Notes: generated by a model from the sequence alone, not told the origin. Shown: positions 39,692-50,583, counted from the first letter of the stretch. The stretch is 64,000 bases of DNA from Kluyvera georgiana ATCC 51603 (GCF_001654985.1 NZ_LXEU01000014.1:1-64000); one strand, 5' to 3'. Made by a program: numbers and translations.

Positions 39692-40759
39692 TTAGTTCGA
39701 CGCCGGATATTCCTGAATCGTCACCTGCATCGTCAGTTTCTTATCATCACGCATCACGACCACCGGAATGACCGATCCCGGACGAATCTCGGCGACCTGG
39801 TCCATGGTTTCCAGCGCGGAAATCGCCGGTTTGCCGTTGACCGAAATAATCACGTCGTTGTTCTGAATACCCGCCTGTGCCGCCGGGCCGTCCGGAGCTA
39901 TCTCATTGACGACAATACCCTGAATCTGCTCAATGCCGCTGCCCTGTGAGTGCAGTGGCGCTATTTCACGCCCGCTGATGCCGATAAAGCCACGAATCAC
40001 GCGTCCGTCACGAATCAGCTTATCCATAATTTTGGTCGCCAGCTGGAACGGAATGGCAAAACTCAGCCCTTCAGGAGTTTCACCGTCGTTACTCTTATCG
40101 AAAGAGAGGGTGTTAATGCCCATCAGCTCACCCAGCGAGTTGACCAGCGCACCGCCGGAGTTACCGTGGTTGATGGAGGCATCGGTCTGCAGAAAGTTCT
40201 GTCGACCGCTCGGGTTGAGGCCGATACGACCGGTCGCGCTGATAATCCCCTGAGTAATGGTCTGCCCGAGGTTGTAGGGGTTGCCGATGGCCAGCACCAC
40301 GTCACCGATGTGCGGTGTGCGCTTCGGGTTAATGGGGATGACCGGCAGGCCGCCGGTGGCGTTGATTTTAAGGACCGCCAGATCGGTCAGGCTATCGGAG
40401 CCGACCAGCAGGGCTTCAAACACGCGACCATCCTGGAGGGCGACGATAATCTGATCGGCGTCGTTGATCACATGTTTGTTGGTAATAATGTAGCCGCGCT
40501 CGTCCATGATCACCCCGGAGCCGAGCGTTTTGATTTCCAGCTGATTATTGGTGTTGCTGTTCAGACTGCGGTTATAAACGTTCACCACCGCAGGGGCAGC
40601 GCGACGCACCGCAGTGTTATAGCTGGCGGGCGCTTCATCTGTACTGCTAAAGCGCTCGGTGGATAATGGATTCCACTGACGCAAAGAAGGGACGGTGACA
40701 ATGAGTATGCCGCCAACCAGTAAACCAAGTGCAACTGAACGTAAGAGCTTTACAAGCAT
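39692..40759 (-). CDS. degS: Envelope stress-sensing site-1 protease DegS
   Basis: A 355-residue inner-membrane serine protease that starts sigma-E activation by cutting anti-sigma factor RseA when misfolded outer-membrane porins bind its PDZ domain. It has an N-terminal membrane anchor (about residues 5-24), a trypsin-like domain with catalytic triad H96, D126 and S201 (GNSGG), and one C-terminal PDZ domain (about 255-350). The start at 40759 gives the E. coli length; the frame stays open upstream without a family match. It lies downstream of degQ. Confidence 0.96.
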   Translation of the reverse strand: MLVKLLRSVALGLLVGGILIVTVPSLRQWNPLSTERFSSTDEAPASYNTAVRRAAPAVVNVYNRSLNSNTNNQLEIKTLGSGVIMDERGYIITNKHVINDADQIIVALQDGRVFEALLVGSDSLTDLAVLKINATGGLPVIPINPKRTPHIGDVVLAIGNPYNLGQTITQGIISATGRIGLNPSGRQNFLQTDASINHGNSGGALVNSLGELMGINTLSFDKSNDGETPEGLSFAIPFQLATKIMDKLIRDGRVIRGFIGISGREIAPLHSQGSGIEQIQGIVVNEIAPDGPAAQAGIQNNDVIISVNGKPAISALETMDQVAEIRPGSVIPVVVMRDDKKLTMQVTIQEYPASN

Positions 40760-40798
40760 GATACAGGCATCGTTGATGAGGAAACTGGACGAAGCATA

Positions 40799-40848
40799 CC
40801 ACGAGAGAAACCGGACATACATTCCAGGCTATGCCCGGTTTCTCGTGG
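40799..40848 (-). other. Stable hairpin between degQ and degS, without T-tract
   Basis: The sequence at 40799-40814 pairs with 40835-40848 (about 14 bp with a 2-nt bulge), immediately after the degQ stop codon. No T-run follows leftward, so it may be an mRNA 3' stabiliser or processing site rather than an intrinsic terminator. Confidence 0.55.
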
Positions 40849-40849
40849 A

Positions 40850-42226
40850 TTAGCGCAGAAGCAGGTAAATACTTTCATTACCGCGCATCACATTGAGCGC
40901 AATGACCGCCGGTTTGGCTTCAAGCACCTTGCGAAGTTCGGCGATGGACTGTGTCGGCTGGCGGTTGATCCCCACGATCACATCATCTTTATGCAAACCA
41001 ATCTGCGCCGCAGGGCTCCCTTTTTCCACGTCAGAAATGACCACCCCTTTGGTACCGCTTTTCGCCTGGCCATCGCTGAGCGATGCGCCTTCCAGCGCTG
41101 GGATAATCAGCTGCGCGCTAGCGGTTGATGAGGTGCTCTTGTCCAACGTCACCTCCACTTCCAGCGGTTTGCCGTCGCGCAGCAGGCCCAATTTGACCTT
41201 CGAACCCGGCTCCGTGGTGGCGATGCGGGACCGCAGCTCGGCGAAACTATTCAGCGGCTTGCCGTTCAGGCTGGTAATCACGTCGCCGGACTTAATCCCT
41301 GCTTTTGCTGAACCGGAACCCGGCAGCACTTCGCTGACAAAGGCCCCGCGCTGCACATCGAGATTAAACGCTTTGGCGATGTCGGCGGTCATCTCCATAC
41401 CGCGGATGCCGAGCAGGCCGCGTTTGATTTCACCAAATTGAATCAGCTGCTGGGCCAGGGTCTGCGCCATGTTGCTGGGGATAGCAAAGCCGATACCGAC
41501 GCTGCCGCCACCGGGCGCCAGAATGGCGGTGTTAATTCCGATCAGCTCGCCGTTCAGGTTCAGCAGCGCGCCGCCAGAGTTACCGCGGTTGATGGCCGCA
41601 TCGGTCTGAATGAAGTTCTCCAGCCCTTCCAGGTTGAGGCCGCTACGGCCCAGCGCCGAGACGATACCGGACGTGACGGTCTGCCCCAGGCCGAACGGGT
41701 TCCCGACGGCGACGGCGAAGTCGCCTACGCGCAGTTTGTCGGAGTCAGCGATGGCGATTTGCGTCAGATGGCTGGCTTTCTGGATTTGCAGCAGCGCGAT
41801 GTCACTCTGGTCGTCGCTGCCGATAAGCTTCGCTTCAAATTCGCGGCCATCGTTCAACTGAACGCTGATTTTTTGCGCGTCGCTGATGACGTGATTGTTG
41901 GTCAGCACGTAACCTTTAATGGCATCAATAATGACGCCTGAGCCCAAACCTTCAAATTGTTGGGTGGGTTCATTGGCCGTGTTGCCGCCATCATCACCAA
42001 AGAATTTCTTGAGTTCGTCCGGCACCTGCTGATTGACAGGTGCCGTGCCTTCAACCTGAACGCTCACCACCGCAGGCAGCACTTTCTCCAGCATCGGCGC
42101 GAGGCTAGGCAGCGCGCCCTGGCCTGGAACCTGCGTCGGCAGCGACGCGAACACCGGCGCCGGAGCGGCGAGGGATAACCCAACGCTTAACGCCAATGCA
42201 CTTAACAGTAAAGTTGATTTATTCAT
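40850..42226 (-). CDS. degQ: Periplasmic serine endoprotease DegQ
   Basis: A 458-residue HtrA-family protease and chaperone for unfolded periplasmic proteins. A signal peptide (about residues 1-27, ending VFA) precedes the trypsin-like domain with triad H112, D142 and S217 (GNSGG) and two PDZ domains (about 258-350 and 365-458). The short LA loop distinguishes DegQ from DegP. It is three residues longer than the E. coli protein as I recall it. degS lies 90 bp downstream. Confidence 0.96.
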   Translation of the reverse strand: MNKSTLLLSALALSVGLSLAAPAPVFASLPTQVPGQGALPSLAPMLEKVLPAVVSVQVEGTAPVNQQVPDELKKFFGDDGGNTANEPTQQFEGLGSGVIIDAIKGYVLTNNHVISDAQKISVQLNDGREFEAKLIGSDDQSDIALLQIQKASHLTQIAIADSDKLRVGDFAVAVGNPFGLGQTVTSGIVSALGRSGLNLEGLENFIQTDAAINRGNSGGALLNLNGELIGINTAILAPGGGSVGIGFAIPSNMAQTLAQQLIQFGEIKRGLLGIRGMEMTADIAKAFNLDVQRGAFVSEVLPGSGSAKAGIKSGDVITSLNGKPLNSFAELRSRIATTEPGSKVKLGLLRDGKPLEVEVTLDKSTSSTASAQLIIPALEGASLSDGQAKSGTKGVVISDVEKGSPAAQIGLHKDDVIVGINRQPTQSIAELRKVLEAKPAVIALNVMRGNESIYLLLR

Positions 42227-42364
42227 TGATGCTGGCCCTCATGACCCTGGATGCAAGAACACGACTTCCCGAAAAGACTGATGTTATTGAAGTAAATATA
42301 GACGGCGTAGGCAGAAGAGGACGGGCGCATGTCATGCGCCCGTAAAATATTTGTGGAATGCAGA

Positions 42365-42763
42365 TTAATCGCGTTTTGCGCCGCTACGCAGCAGGCCGGA
42401 TGCACCATCGGAGTAGTCGCGCGGCATCTGTACCGGTGCCTGATCGTTACCGGCTTCTGACTCGGCCAGACGGTTACGGAACGGGTTGGCTTCTGCAGAC
42501 ATGCCCGGCAGCAGGTTGCTGGAGCTTTTCGCCATGTGCTGGTAGATCTGGCGATAGTCATCAGCCATGTTATCGAGCAGCTCGGCGCTGCGGGCGAAAT
42601 GGCTGACCAGCTCTTCGCGGTACTCTTCCAGCTCGGCTTTGTTTTTCTCCAGCTCGTACTGCAACGCCTGCTGCTGGCGTAATTTACGATTACCAAAACG
42701 CATGGCTACGGCACCGATGATGATACCGACAACTAACCCAATTAGCGCGTATTCCCAGGTCAT
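42365..42763 (-). CDS. zapG: Cell division/envelope protein ZapG (YhcB)
   Basis: A 132-residue bitopic inner-membrane protein. One N-terminal helix (about residues 4-22) is followed by a long coiled coil (about 28-80) and a disordered C-terminus, family DUF1043. It affects cell division and envelope synthesis. The start MTWEYALIG at 42763 matches the E. coli length and has GGGAGATG upstream. It diverges from zapE. Confidence 0.94.
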   Translation of the reverse strand: MTWEYALIGLVVGIIIGAVAMRFGNRKLRQQQALQYELEKNKAELEEYREELVSHFARSAELLDNMADDYRQIYQHMAKSSSNLLPGMSAEANPFRNRLAESEAGNDQAPVQMPRDYSDGASGLLRSGAKRD

Positions 42764-42961
42764 GAACATCTCCCATTGTTTTGTTGTTCCGTAGGGTATT
42801 GGCGGCTTCGGCAACTCCATGCCAGCGCCCGATAGTGCCACTATAACCGCTAATCCTGTAGAAGTGGAATCCTGACGCATCATCGCGTAGTGTAGAACGG
42901 ACTTTTTTTAGTCAATCGTGAAGTAAGACATACCGGTTTTCAAAGGAATAACAATTAGATC

Positions 42962-44086
42962 ATGCAAAGCCAGTCCCCCACATCGCGCTACCTTCAGGCC
43001 CTCGAGGAGGGCAGTCATCAACCTGACGATGTCCAGCGCGAGGCGGTAAACCGTCTCGATACCATTTACCAGGAACTCCAGCATAAAACGCCCGTCTCAG
43101 CCCCGGTCGGTGGCCTGCGCGCGCGTTTTGGCAAACTGCTCGGCAAGAAAGAGTCTGACGCGCCGAGCGCCGTACGCGGCCTTTATATGTGGGGCGGCGT
43201 GGGGCGCGGGAAAACCTGGTTAATGGATATGTTCTATCAAAGCCTGCCGGGCGAGCGGAAGCAGCGCCTGCACTTCCACCGCTTTATGTTACGGGTGCAC
43301 GAAGAACTGGGCGCGCTCCAGGGGCATACGGACCCGTTGGAAATTGTGGCCGAACGCTTTAAAGCCGAGACCGACGTGCTGTGCTTCGATGAATTTTTTG
43401 TTTCCGATATTACCGATGCCATGCTCCTCGGCGGCCTGATGAAGGCGCTGTTCGCGCGCGGTATTACGCTGGTCGCGACCTCCAACATCCCGCCGGATGA
43501 ACTGTATCGCAATGGGCTGCAGCGCGCGCGCTTCCTGCCGGCGATCGAGGCGATTAAAGAGCACTGCGATATCATGAATGTCGACGCGGGCATCGACTAT
43601 CGTCTGCGTACGCTGACGCAGGCGCACCTGTGGCTCTCGCCGCTCAACGCAGAGACCCGTCAGCAGATGAATAAACTGTGGCTGGCGCTGGCGGGGACGC
43701 CGCAGATGAACCAGACCACGCTGGAGATTAACCACCGTCCGCTGCCCACCCTTGGCGTAGAAAACCAGACGCTGGCGGTCTCCTTTAATACTCTGTGCGT
43801 CGACGCACGCAGCCAGCACGACTACATTGCGCTGTCGCGTCTGTTCCACACCGTGATGTTGTTTGACGTGCCGGTGATGACGCCATTGCTCGAGAGTGAA
43901 GCGCGTCGCTTTATCGCGCTGGTGGACGAATTCTACGAGCGCCATGTGAAGCTGGTGGTGAGCGCCGAAGTCGAGTTGTACAACATCTATCAGGGCGAAC
44001 GACTGAAATTTGAGTTCCAGCGCTGCCTGTCGCGTTTGCAGGAGATGCAGAGCGAAGAGTATCTGAAGCGCCCGCACATGCCGTAA
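42962..44086 (+). CDS. zapE: Cell division ATPase ZapE
   Basis: A 374-residue AFG1-like ATPase that acts on the FtsZ ring under oxygen limitation and heat. Walker A is GGVGRGKT (residues 78-85, K84), and Walker B is in VLCFDEFFVSDITDA. The arginine finger region follows the AAA-type core. It is full length against E. coli YhcM and ends just before a REP-like palindrome. Confidence 0.95.
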   Translation: MQSQSPTSRYLQALEEGSHQPDDVQREAVNRLDTIYQELQHKTPVSAPVGGLRARFGKLLGKKESDAPSAVRGLYMWGGVGRGKTWLMDMFYQSLPGERKQRLHFHRFMLRVHEELGALQGHTDPLEIVAERFKAETDVLCFDEFFVSDITDAMLLGGLMKALFARGITLVATSNIPPDELYRNGLQRARFLPAIEAIKEHCDIMNVDAGIDYRLRTLTQAHLWLSPLNAETRQQMNKLWLALAGTPQMNQTTLEINHRPLPTLGVENQTLAVSFNTLCVDARSQHDYIALSRLFHTVMLFDVPVMTPLLESEARRFIALVDEFYERHVKLVVSAEVELYNIYQGERLKFEFQRCLSRLQEMQSEEYLKRPHMP

Positions 44087-44092
44087 ATGCCA

Positions 44093-44128
44093 CCCTCTCC
44101 CCGTGGGAGAGGGGCTGGGGGTGAGGGC
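44093..44128. repeat. REP-like GC-rich palindrome after zapE
   Basis: A 9-bp perfect stem, CCCTCTCCC/GGGAGAGGG (44093-44101 with 44105-44113), is followed by CTGGGGGTGAGGGC. This is the type of short extragenic palindrome common between enterobacterial genes. It may also end the zapE transcript. Confidence 0.7.
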
Positions 44129-44183
44129 ATCAGGCCGCACATCTTCAAACCCCGAAAAACCCGTAGCAAATCACATAAAGGGG

Positions 44184-44212
44184 TCGACCTTTGACCCCGA
44201 CTTCTCTATAAT
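44184..44212 (+). promoter_or_regulatory. rplM-rpsI promoter
   Basis: -35 TCGACC (44184-44189) and a perfect -10 TATAAT (44207-44212) are 17 bp apart. GGGGTC and GACCCC overlap the -35 as a short dyad. Confidence 0.75.
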
Positions 44213-44218
44213 CTTGCG

Positions 44219-44805
<587 letters not shown>

Positions 44806-44817
44806 TCGGGATTATAG

Positions 44818-45213
<396 letters not shown>

Positions 45214-45246
45214 TTGCTTTCTGCTTCGGCAGACAACAATTTGCGA

Positions 45247-45272
45247 AAAAACCCGCTTCGGCGGGTTTTTTT
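45247..45272 (+). terminator. Intrinsic terminator of rplM-rpsI
   Basis: A stem of about 8-10 bp, AACCCGC/GCGGGTT, with a UUCG loop (45257-45260), followed by seven T. Confidence 0.95.
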
Positions 45273-45511
45273 ATGCCCACTGAACGGGGACTGACGCGCT
45301 CTTTTTCCGCTTTTCCGGAATCCCCTCACCACAAGTCGTTCAAAATCTGGTAGACTATCTTCCAATTTTCTGCCCAAATGCGCGCGATTGTTCATTTTTT
45401 GTTTAGTTTGTGAACGAGAATGTCGTTTAGCGTGTAGCTGAGGCTTGTCATCTGGCTAGCCGCCGTTGTGGCTGGTAGCAGTAAAAATTCTGAATATACC
45501 TGGAGGTTTTC

Positions 45512-46150
45512 ATGGCTGTCGCTGCCAACAAACGTTCGGTAATGACGCTGTTTTCTGGTCCTACTGACATCTATAGCCATCAGGTCCGCATCGTGCTGGC
45601 TGAGAAGGGTGTCAGCTTTGAGATAGAGCACGTGGAAAAGGACAATCCACCGCAGGATCTGATTGACCTCAACCCGAATCAAAGCGTTCCGACACTCGTA
45701 GATCGTGAGCTGACGCTGTGGGAATCACGCATCATTATGGAATATCTTGATGAGCGTTTCCCGCACCCGCCGCTGATGCCGGTTTACCCGGTTGCACGTG
45801 GTGAAAGCCGCCTGTACATGCACCGTATCGAGAAAGACTGGTACTCACTGATGAACACCGTGATGACCGGTTCTGCCGCGCAGGCTGACGCCGCGCGTAA
45901 ACAGCTGCGTGAAGAGCTGCTGGCGATCGCGCCGGTCTTCACCCAGAAGCCGTTCTTCCTGAGCGATGAATTCAGCATTGTCGACTGCTACCTGGCGCCG
46001 CTGCTGTGGCGTCTGCCGGTAATGGGCATTGAGCTGAGCGGTGCAGGCGCGAAAGAGCTGAAAGGCTATATGACGCGCGTCTTCGAACGTGACTCTTTCC
46101 TCGCCTCCTTAACGGAAGCCGAGCGCGAAATGCGCCTTGGCCGGGGTTAA
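45512..46150 (+). CDS. sspA: Stringent starvation protein A
   Basis: A 212-residue RNA-polymerase-associated protein of glutathione S-transferase fold with a thioredoxin-like N-terminal half (about residues 10-85) and helical C-terminal half. It helps starvation and acid tolerance by lowering H-NS levels. GGAGG lies before the ATG. It is followed by sspB after 4 bp. The 298 bp upstream holds the rpsI terminator and the sspA promoter, with no other gene. Confidence 0.97.
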   Translation: MAVAANKRSVMTLFSGPTDIYSHQVRIVLAEKGVSFEIEHVEKDNPPQDLIDLNPNQSVPTLVDRELTLWESRIIMEYLDERFPHPPLMPVYPVARGESRLYMHRIEKDWYSLMNTVMTGSAAQADAARKQLREELLAIAPVFTQKPFFLSDEFSIVDCYLAPLLWRLPVMGIELSGAGAKELKGYMTRVFERDSFLASLTEAEREMRLGRG

Positions 46151-46154
46151 CTGA

Positions 46155-46655
46155 ATGGAAGTTTCGCAACTTTCTCCGCGCCGCCCGTATCTGCTGCGTG
46201 CATTCTATGAGTGGCTGCTGGACAACCAGCTGACGCCGCACCTGGTGGTAGATGTTATGCTGCCGGGCGTGAATGTGCCGATGGAATACGCGCGTGATGG
46301 GCAGATCGTGTTGAACATCGCGCCGCGTGCGGTGGGTAATCTTGAACTGGCCAACGATGAAGTGCGCTTCAATGCGCGCTTTGGCGGCGTGCCGCGTCAG
46401 GTTTCCGTTCCGTTGGCTGCCGTGCTGGCGATCTACGCCCGTGAGAACGGTGCCGGAACCATGTTTGAGCCAGAAGCCGCGTACGATGAAAATGTCGAAG
46501 GCTTCAACGACGACGAAGACGTGGAAAACGGCGCAAGCGAGACCGTGATGTCGGTGATTGATGGCAACAAGCCGGATAGCGACGACGGAGACGAGCCCGA
46601 CGATACGCCACCACCGCCTCGCGGCGGGCGTCCGGCGCTTCGCGTTGTGAAATAG
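46155..46655 (+). CDS. sspB: ClpXP adaptor SspB
   Basis: A 166-residue adaptor that delivers ssrA-tagged proteins to ClpXP. The N-terminal substrate-binding domain covers about residues 5-112. An acidic flexible linker follows (NDDEDVENGASE, DSDDGDEPDD), and the C-terminal ClpX-binding tail is GGRPALRVVK. Operon with sspA. Confidence 0.97.
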   Translation: MEVSQLSPRRPYLLRAFYEWLLDNQLTPHLVVDVMLPGVNVPMEYARDGQIVLNIAPRAVGNLELANDEVRFNARFGGVPRQVSVPLAAVLAIYARENGAGTMFEPEAAYDENVEGFNDDEDVENGASETVMSVIDGNKPDSDDGDEPDDTPPPPRGGRPALRVVK

Positions 46656-46682
46656 AAAACAGGCCCGTAGGGGCCTGTTTTG
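46656..46682 (+). terminator. Bidirectional terminator between sspB and codA
   Basis: An 11-bp stem AAAACAGGCCC/GGGCCTGTTTT (46656-46666 with 46671-46681). T-rich arms on both strands serve the convergent sspB and codA. Confidence 0.9.
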
Positions 46683-46688
46683 TTATGG

Positions 46689-47969
46689 CTATCGTTTAAA
46701 CGTCACTTTCTCTGGCGTGTCGAGGTGAAGCGTCGTCTGGCTCGGCACCGTTTCGGCAATCACCCGCCCATGGCGGATAGAGTAGCGAGCCGGCGTCTGG
46801 CGACGTACGGCATCAAAACCGTTTTCCGCAGGGAGAACCACCAGGTTAGCGCTGTTACCGACCTCAAGACCATAATCCTGCAGATGCAGCGTTTTCGCGC
46901 TGTGGGTCGTTATCAGGTTCAGCCCATCATTAATCTGCCCGTATCCCATCAGCTGGCACACGTGTAATCCCATATGCAGCACCTGCAGCATATTCGCGGT
47001 ACCCAGTGGATACCACGGATCGAAGACGTCATCATGACCGAAGCAGACGTTGATATCCGCCTCCAACATCTCTTTGACGCGCGTGACGCCGCGACGCTTC
47101 GGATAGGTGTCAAAACGCCCTTGCAGGTGAATATTCACCAGCGGATTCGCGACAAAGTTAATGCCGGACATCTTTAACAGGCGGAAAAGGCGGGAAGCGT
47201 ACGCGCCGTTATAGGAGTGCATTGCCGTCGTGTGGCTGGCAGTCACGCGAGCCCCCATCGCATCACGGTGCGCCAGCGCCGCGACGGTTTCAACAAAGCG
47301 TGATTGCTCGTCGTCAATTTCATCGCAGTGTACGTCGATGAGTCTGTCGTATTTTTGCGCCAGGGCGAAAATTTTATGCAGCGATTCAACGCCATATTCA
47401 CGGGTAAATTCAAAGTGGGGAATGGCGCCAATGACGTCGGCGCCCAAACGGACTGCTTCTTCCAACAGCGCCTCACCGTTGGGATAAGAAAGAATGCCTT
47501 CTTGCGGGAACGCGACGATTTGCAGTTCTACCCACGGCGCGACTTCTTGCTTCACTTCCAGCATGGCTTTCAGCGCCGTCAACGTGGGGTCGGAGACGTC
47601 AACGTGAGTACGAACGTACTGGATACCGTTGGCCATCTGCCACTTCAGGGTTTGCATGGCCCGCGCTTTTACATCTTCGTGAGTGAGCATCGCCTTGCGT
47701 TCGGCCCAGCGTTCAATGCCTTCAAACAGCGTGCCTGACTGGTTCCAGTTTGGTTCGCCAGCGGTTTGCGTGGTGTCCAGATGGATGTGCGGTTCAACAA
47801 ACGGAGGGATTGCCAGACCGCCTTCAACATCCAGCACATTGCCCTGTGGCGCCGACGCCGTTTCCTGAGGCTCAAAACGGCTAAAGCGTCCGTTTTCAAT
47901 GGTGATTTGCCACAATCCTTCGCGCCCCTGCAAGCGGGCCTGACGAAGGGTAATATTATTATTCTGCAT
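46689..47969 (-). CDS. codA: Cytosine deaminase
   Basis: A 426-residue amidohydrolase that converts cytosine to uracil and ammonia (and 5-fluorocytosine to 5-fluorouracil). Metal ligands are in [13 protein letters not shown] (H61 and H63), with further conserved segments [24 protein letters not shown] and [11 protein letters not shown]. The start at 47969 has GGAGG 6 nt upstream and matches E. coli CodA length; the frame is open 24 nt further. It overlaps the codB end by 11 nt. E. coli carries codBA near lac, Salmonella near gltBD as here. Confidence 0.96.
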   Translation of the reverse strand: MQNNNITLRQARLQGREGLWQITIENGRFSRFEPQETASAPQGNVLDVEGGLAIPPFVEPHIHLDTTQTAGEPNWNQSGTLFEGIERWAERKAMLTHEDVKARAMQTLKWQMANGIQYVRTHVDVSDPTLTALKAMLEVKQEVAPWVELQIVAFPQEGILSYPNGEALLEEAVRLGADVIGAIPHFEFTREYGVESLHKIFALAQKYDRLIDVHCDEIDDEQSRFVETVAALAHRDAMGARVTASHTTAMHSYNGAYASRLFRLLKMSGINFVANPLVNIHLQGRFDTYPKRRGVTRVKEMLEADINVCFGHDDVFDPWYPLGTANMLQVLHMGLHVCQLMGYGQINDGLNLITTHSAKTLHLQDYGLEVGNSANLVVLPAENGFDAVRRQTPARYSIRHGRVIAETVPSQTTLHLDTPEKVTFKR

Positions 47970-49209
47970 GGCTAACCTCCGAGGATTTAGCAAGGTTACG
48001 ATTAAAGAGTGGGTTCAGCAGGATATAGCTGAATACGCCGCCGAGGACGGCATTGACCGGAACAATTCCGGGAATATAGTGACCCGCGGCAATGCCCAGT
48101 GCAACGGACAGAATGGCTACCCAGTTCACGGTAATAAATTGCGCGTTGTTGAAGTCGGCATATTTGCGGTGGTTCAACAGATAGTCGGCGATGATCACGC
48201 CACCAATGGGGGGAATTGCCGCCGACAGGAAGGTCAGCCAGCCGACAAAGTTATTGTAAAGCCACAGTGCACACAGCGTGCCAATAATACCGTTCGCCAC
48301 CGACAGCGTTCGGCTGGAAAGACCGGTAATGTTGGCGAAGCCCAAACCTGATGCGTACAGCGCATTGTCATTGGTGGTCCAGATGTTCAGGCCGAGTACC
48401 ACAATCGCCGGCAACAGCAGGCCCTGGGCTATCATCACGTCAGAAATATCCGCTTGCCCAACAGCGGCAGCGCCCGCAGCCCCGAAGATAAACATCAATG
48501 AGTTGCCGAGGAAAAACGCCACCATCGCAATCAGCACCGCCCCTTTGGCGTTGCGGCCAAAGCGAACGAAGTCGGCGGTTAAGGTACCGGCGCTGACAAA
48601 CGAGCCGACAACCAGCGCAAGCGCGGTGGAGAAATTGAGCGGCGTCTGCGGCACAATCGTTTTTAAGTGATCTAAACCACCAACGTCGCTCACCGCCAGC
48701 CAGACCGAGTAGCTGCCCAGAATGACAATCGCAGGCACGGCGATAATCGAGAGAATAGTCAGTGCCGAGATGCCGAAGAAGATGGTCAGGGTCATCAACA
48801 GCCCGGAAACCGCAATCAGGATATTGACGTCAATGCCTGTTGCCTTGCCAACCGGGATGGCAAACATGGCCACGCCGACGCCAAACCAACCGACCTGCGT
48901 GCCGCCGAGCAGCATGGAGGGAAGCCATGAGCCTTTTACGCCAAAGGAGTAACGAGCAAGAAGGTGGGTAGAGAGTCCGGTTTTTGCGCCGATGAAACCA
49001 AGAAATGCGGTGTAGATACCGAGAAGGAGGTTACCGAAGAAAACTGCAAGGAAGAAATCATGATAGGAAAGACCGGTACCGAGTGTTCCTCCGGTCCACA
49101 TACTGGCGGAAAAAAACGTTAACCCTAACATCACAAACGTGAGTGGAACTACGCCTTTCCGCGCTGCCAGAGGGACGGGCCCCTGGCTATAATTGTTGTC
49201 CTGCGACAC
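47959..49209 (-). CDS. codB: Cytosine permease
   Basis: A 416-residue inner-membrane importer of cytosine, of the NCS1 family, with about 12 predicted membrane helices. The GTG start at 49209 is chosen because GGAGG lies just upstream, the product begins [12 protein letters not shown] after the initiator like E. coli CodB, and E. coli also uses GTG. First gene of codBA; a PurR-like operator stands about 60 bp upstream. Confidence 0.95.
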   Translation of the reverse strand: MSQDNNYSQGPVPLAARKGVVPLTFVMLGLTFFSASMWTGGTLGTGLSYHDFFLAVFFGNLLLGIYTAFLGFIGAKTGLSTHLLARYSFGVKGSWLPSMLLGGTQVGWFGVGVAMFAIPVGKATGIDVNILIAVSGLLMTLTIFFGISALTILSIIAVPAIVILGSYSVWLAVSDVGGLDHLKTIVPQTPLNFSTALALVVGSFVSAGTLTADFVRFGRNAKGAVLIAMVAFFLGNSLMFIFGAAGAAAVGQADISDVMIAQGLLLPAIVVLGLNIWTTNDNALYASGLGFANITGLSSRTLSVANGIIGTLCALWLYNNFVGWLTFLSAAIPPIGGVIIADYLLNHRKYADFNNAQFITVNWVAILSVALGIAAGHYIPGIVPVNAVLGGVFSYILLNPLFNRNLAKSSEVSHAE

Positions 49210-49267
49210 AACGCCTCCATGAATTTTGCCCAAAAAATCCGCCGCATAATATACAGTTCTCAGAATA

Positions 49268-49283
49268 AAGCAAACGTTTCCGC
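49268..49283. promoter_or_regulatory. PurR operator upstream of codBA
   Basis: AAGCAAACGTTTCCGC (49268-49283) matches the PurR box ANGCAANCGNTTNCNT at all fixed positions but the last. In E. coli codBA is repressed by PurR, so site and context agree. Confidence 0.75.
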
Positions 49284-49346
49284 GTGATTTTTTGTTGGTT
49301 ATTATTCATGGGGTTGATGATTTGGTCGGTTTCTCTCTGTTGACAG

Positions 49347-50429
49347 TCAATCCACGTCAGTGGGTTGAGGTTCCAGCATGGCTTGTGAACGAATGAGTTC
49401 GTCTGCAAGTAGTTGTTCGTCAGGCAACTGTACTTTGTACTCGCTCGCCATGATGGTATTCGGCAGGCCAGTCAGCGTGTAATGCGCCTCTCCCGCGCCT
49501 TTTCCCGCGCACAAAATCAGCCCGACGGGCGGGTTTTCTCCCGGCATTGTCCAGTGCTCTTTGGCATAGTTCAGGTACATATTCATCTGCCCGGCATCCG
49601 CATAACCGAATTTGCCTACCTTCAGGTCAACGAGCAACAGGCAGCGCAAGCGGCGATGGAAGAACAGCAGATCGACGCGGAACCAGCTATCGTCTATGCG
49701 TAATCGGCGTTGGCGGCCAACAAAAGCAAAATCGTCACCGAGTTCCAGCATAAAGTCCATCAGGTGGCTGAGCAGGGCATCTTCGAGATCCGACTCTGAA
49801 TAGGCGTCCTTCAGGTTAAGAAACTCCAGAATGAACGGGTCGCGTATGGCTTGCTCTGGCAAAACGTTGGGTTCGGCGGGTGCAGGCTGCTGCAACATGG
49901 CGGATTTGTCGTGTGACAACAGCGTTCGTTCGTAAAATTGAGTGGCGATTTGCCGATCGAGCTGCCGTACGGACCAGCCGTTACGTAGTGTCTCTTTCTC
50001 GTAAAAAGTGCGGGCATCGGGATTTTTTACCGAGAGTAAACGCACGTAAGCTGACCAGGGAAGTGGAAAAACTCTGGCGAGGTAAATGAGATTTGAAGAT
50101 TCACCAGACACTGTCTGCTGAATTTCAATATCTTGAAAATAAAGATAAAACATGCGCATTTGGCGTAGATTTGCGGTGGAGAATCCACGCTTATAGCGCA
50201 GGCTTAAATCTGCGGATAACCGCTCAATAAGCTGAATAGCATAAGCCGCCCGTGCTTCGCCGCCCTGTTCAAACTCGACAATTTTCCTGCCGATTTCCCA
50301 GTAGGTTGCCGTCATTAAAGCGTTAATGCTACGGACAGTCTCAGTGTGGGCTGTATCTACTAAGCGAATAATACCGTCATGGATTTGCTGATAATCGTCA
50401 GCGTGTTGTGGTGGTGTAGGCGTAGTCAT
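49347..50429 (-). CDS. yhcG: YhcG family PD-(D/E)XK nuclease-domain protein
   Basis: A 360-residue protein with an N-terminal helical DUF1016 domain (about residues 20-165: ATYWEIGRKIVEFEQGG, GFSTANLRQMRMFYLYF) and a C-terminal YhcG-type nuclease domain (about 200-345). The nuclease motif is visible as WFRVDLLFFHRRLRCLLLVD followed by LK, fitting D-(x)n-D-x-K. Members occur singly, as in E. coli between gltBDF and nan, or beside restriction-modification genes. No such partner is seen here. The start at 50429 has AGGGA upstream. Cellular role unknown; a nucleic-acid-processing or defence role is inference. Confidence 0.88.
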   Translation of the reverse strand: MTTPTPPQHADDYQQIHDGIIRLVDTAHTETVRSINALMTATYWEIGRKIVEFEQGGEARAAYAIQLIERLSADLSLRYKRGFSTANLRQMRMFYLYFQDIEIQQTVSGESSNLIYLARVFPLPWSAYVRLLSVKNPDARTFYEKETLRNGWSVRQLDRQIATQFYERTLLSHDKSAMLQQPAPAEPNVLPEQAIRDPFILEFLNLKDAYSESDLEDALLSHLMDFMLELGDDFAFVGRQRRLRIDDSWFRVDLLFFHRRLRCLLLVDLKVGKFGYADAGQMNMYLNYAKEHWTMPGENPPVGLILCAGKGAGEAHYTLTGLPNTIMASEYKVQLPDEQLLADELIRSQAMLEPQPTDVD

Positions 50430-50583
50430 GTCATCCCTGGCGCGAGAGTTGCGAAATAAAAAGATATCGCTACCAATACGCTTCGGGCATAGCCCGGTCA
50501 ATCCAGGAGAGGTGTATTACATTGCGTTGTAGCTGAATTTGCGAGCGGCTTTCGAAGAATGAATTCGTATGTATTTAGCAGAA

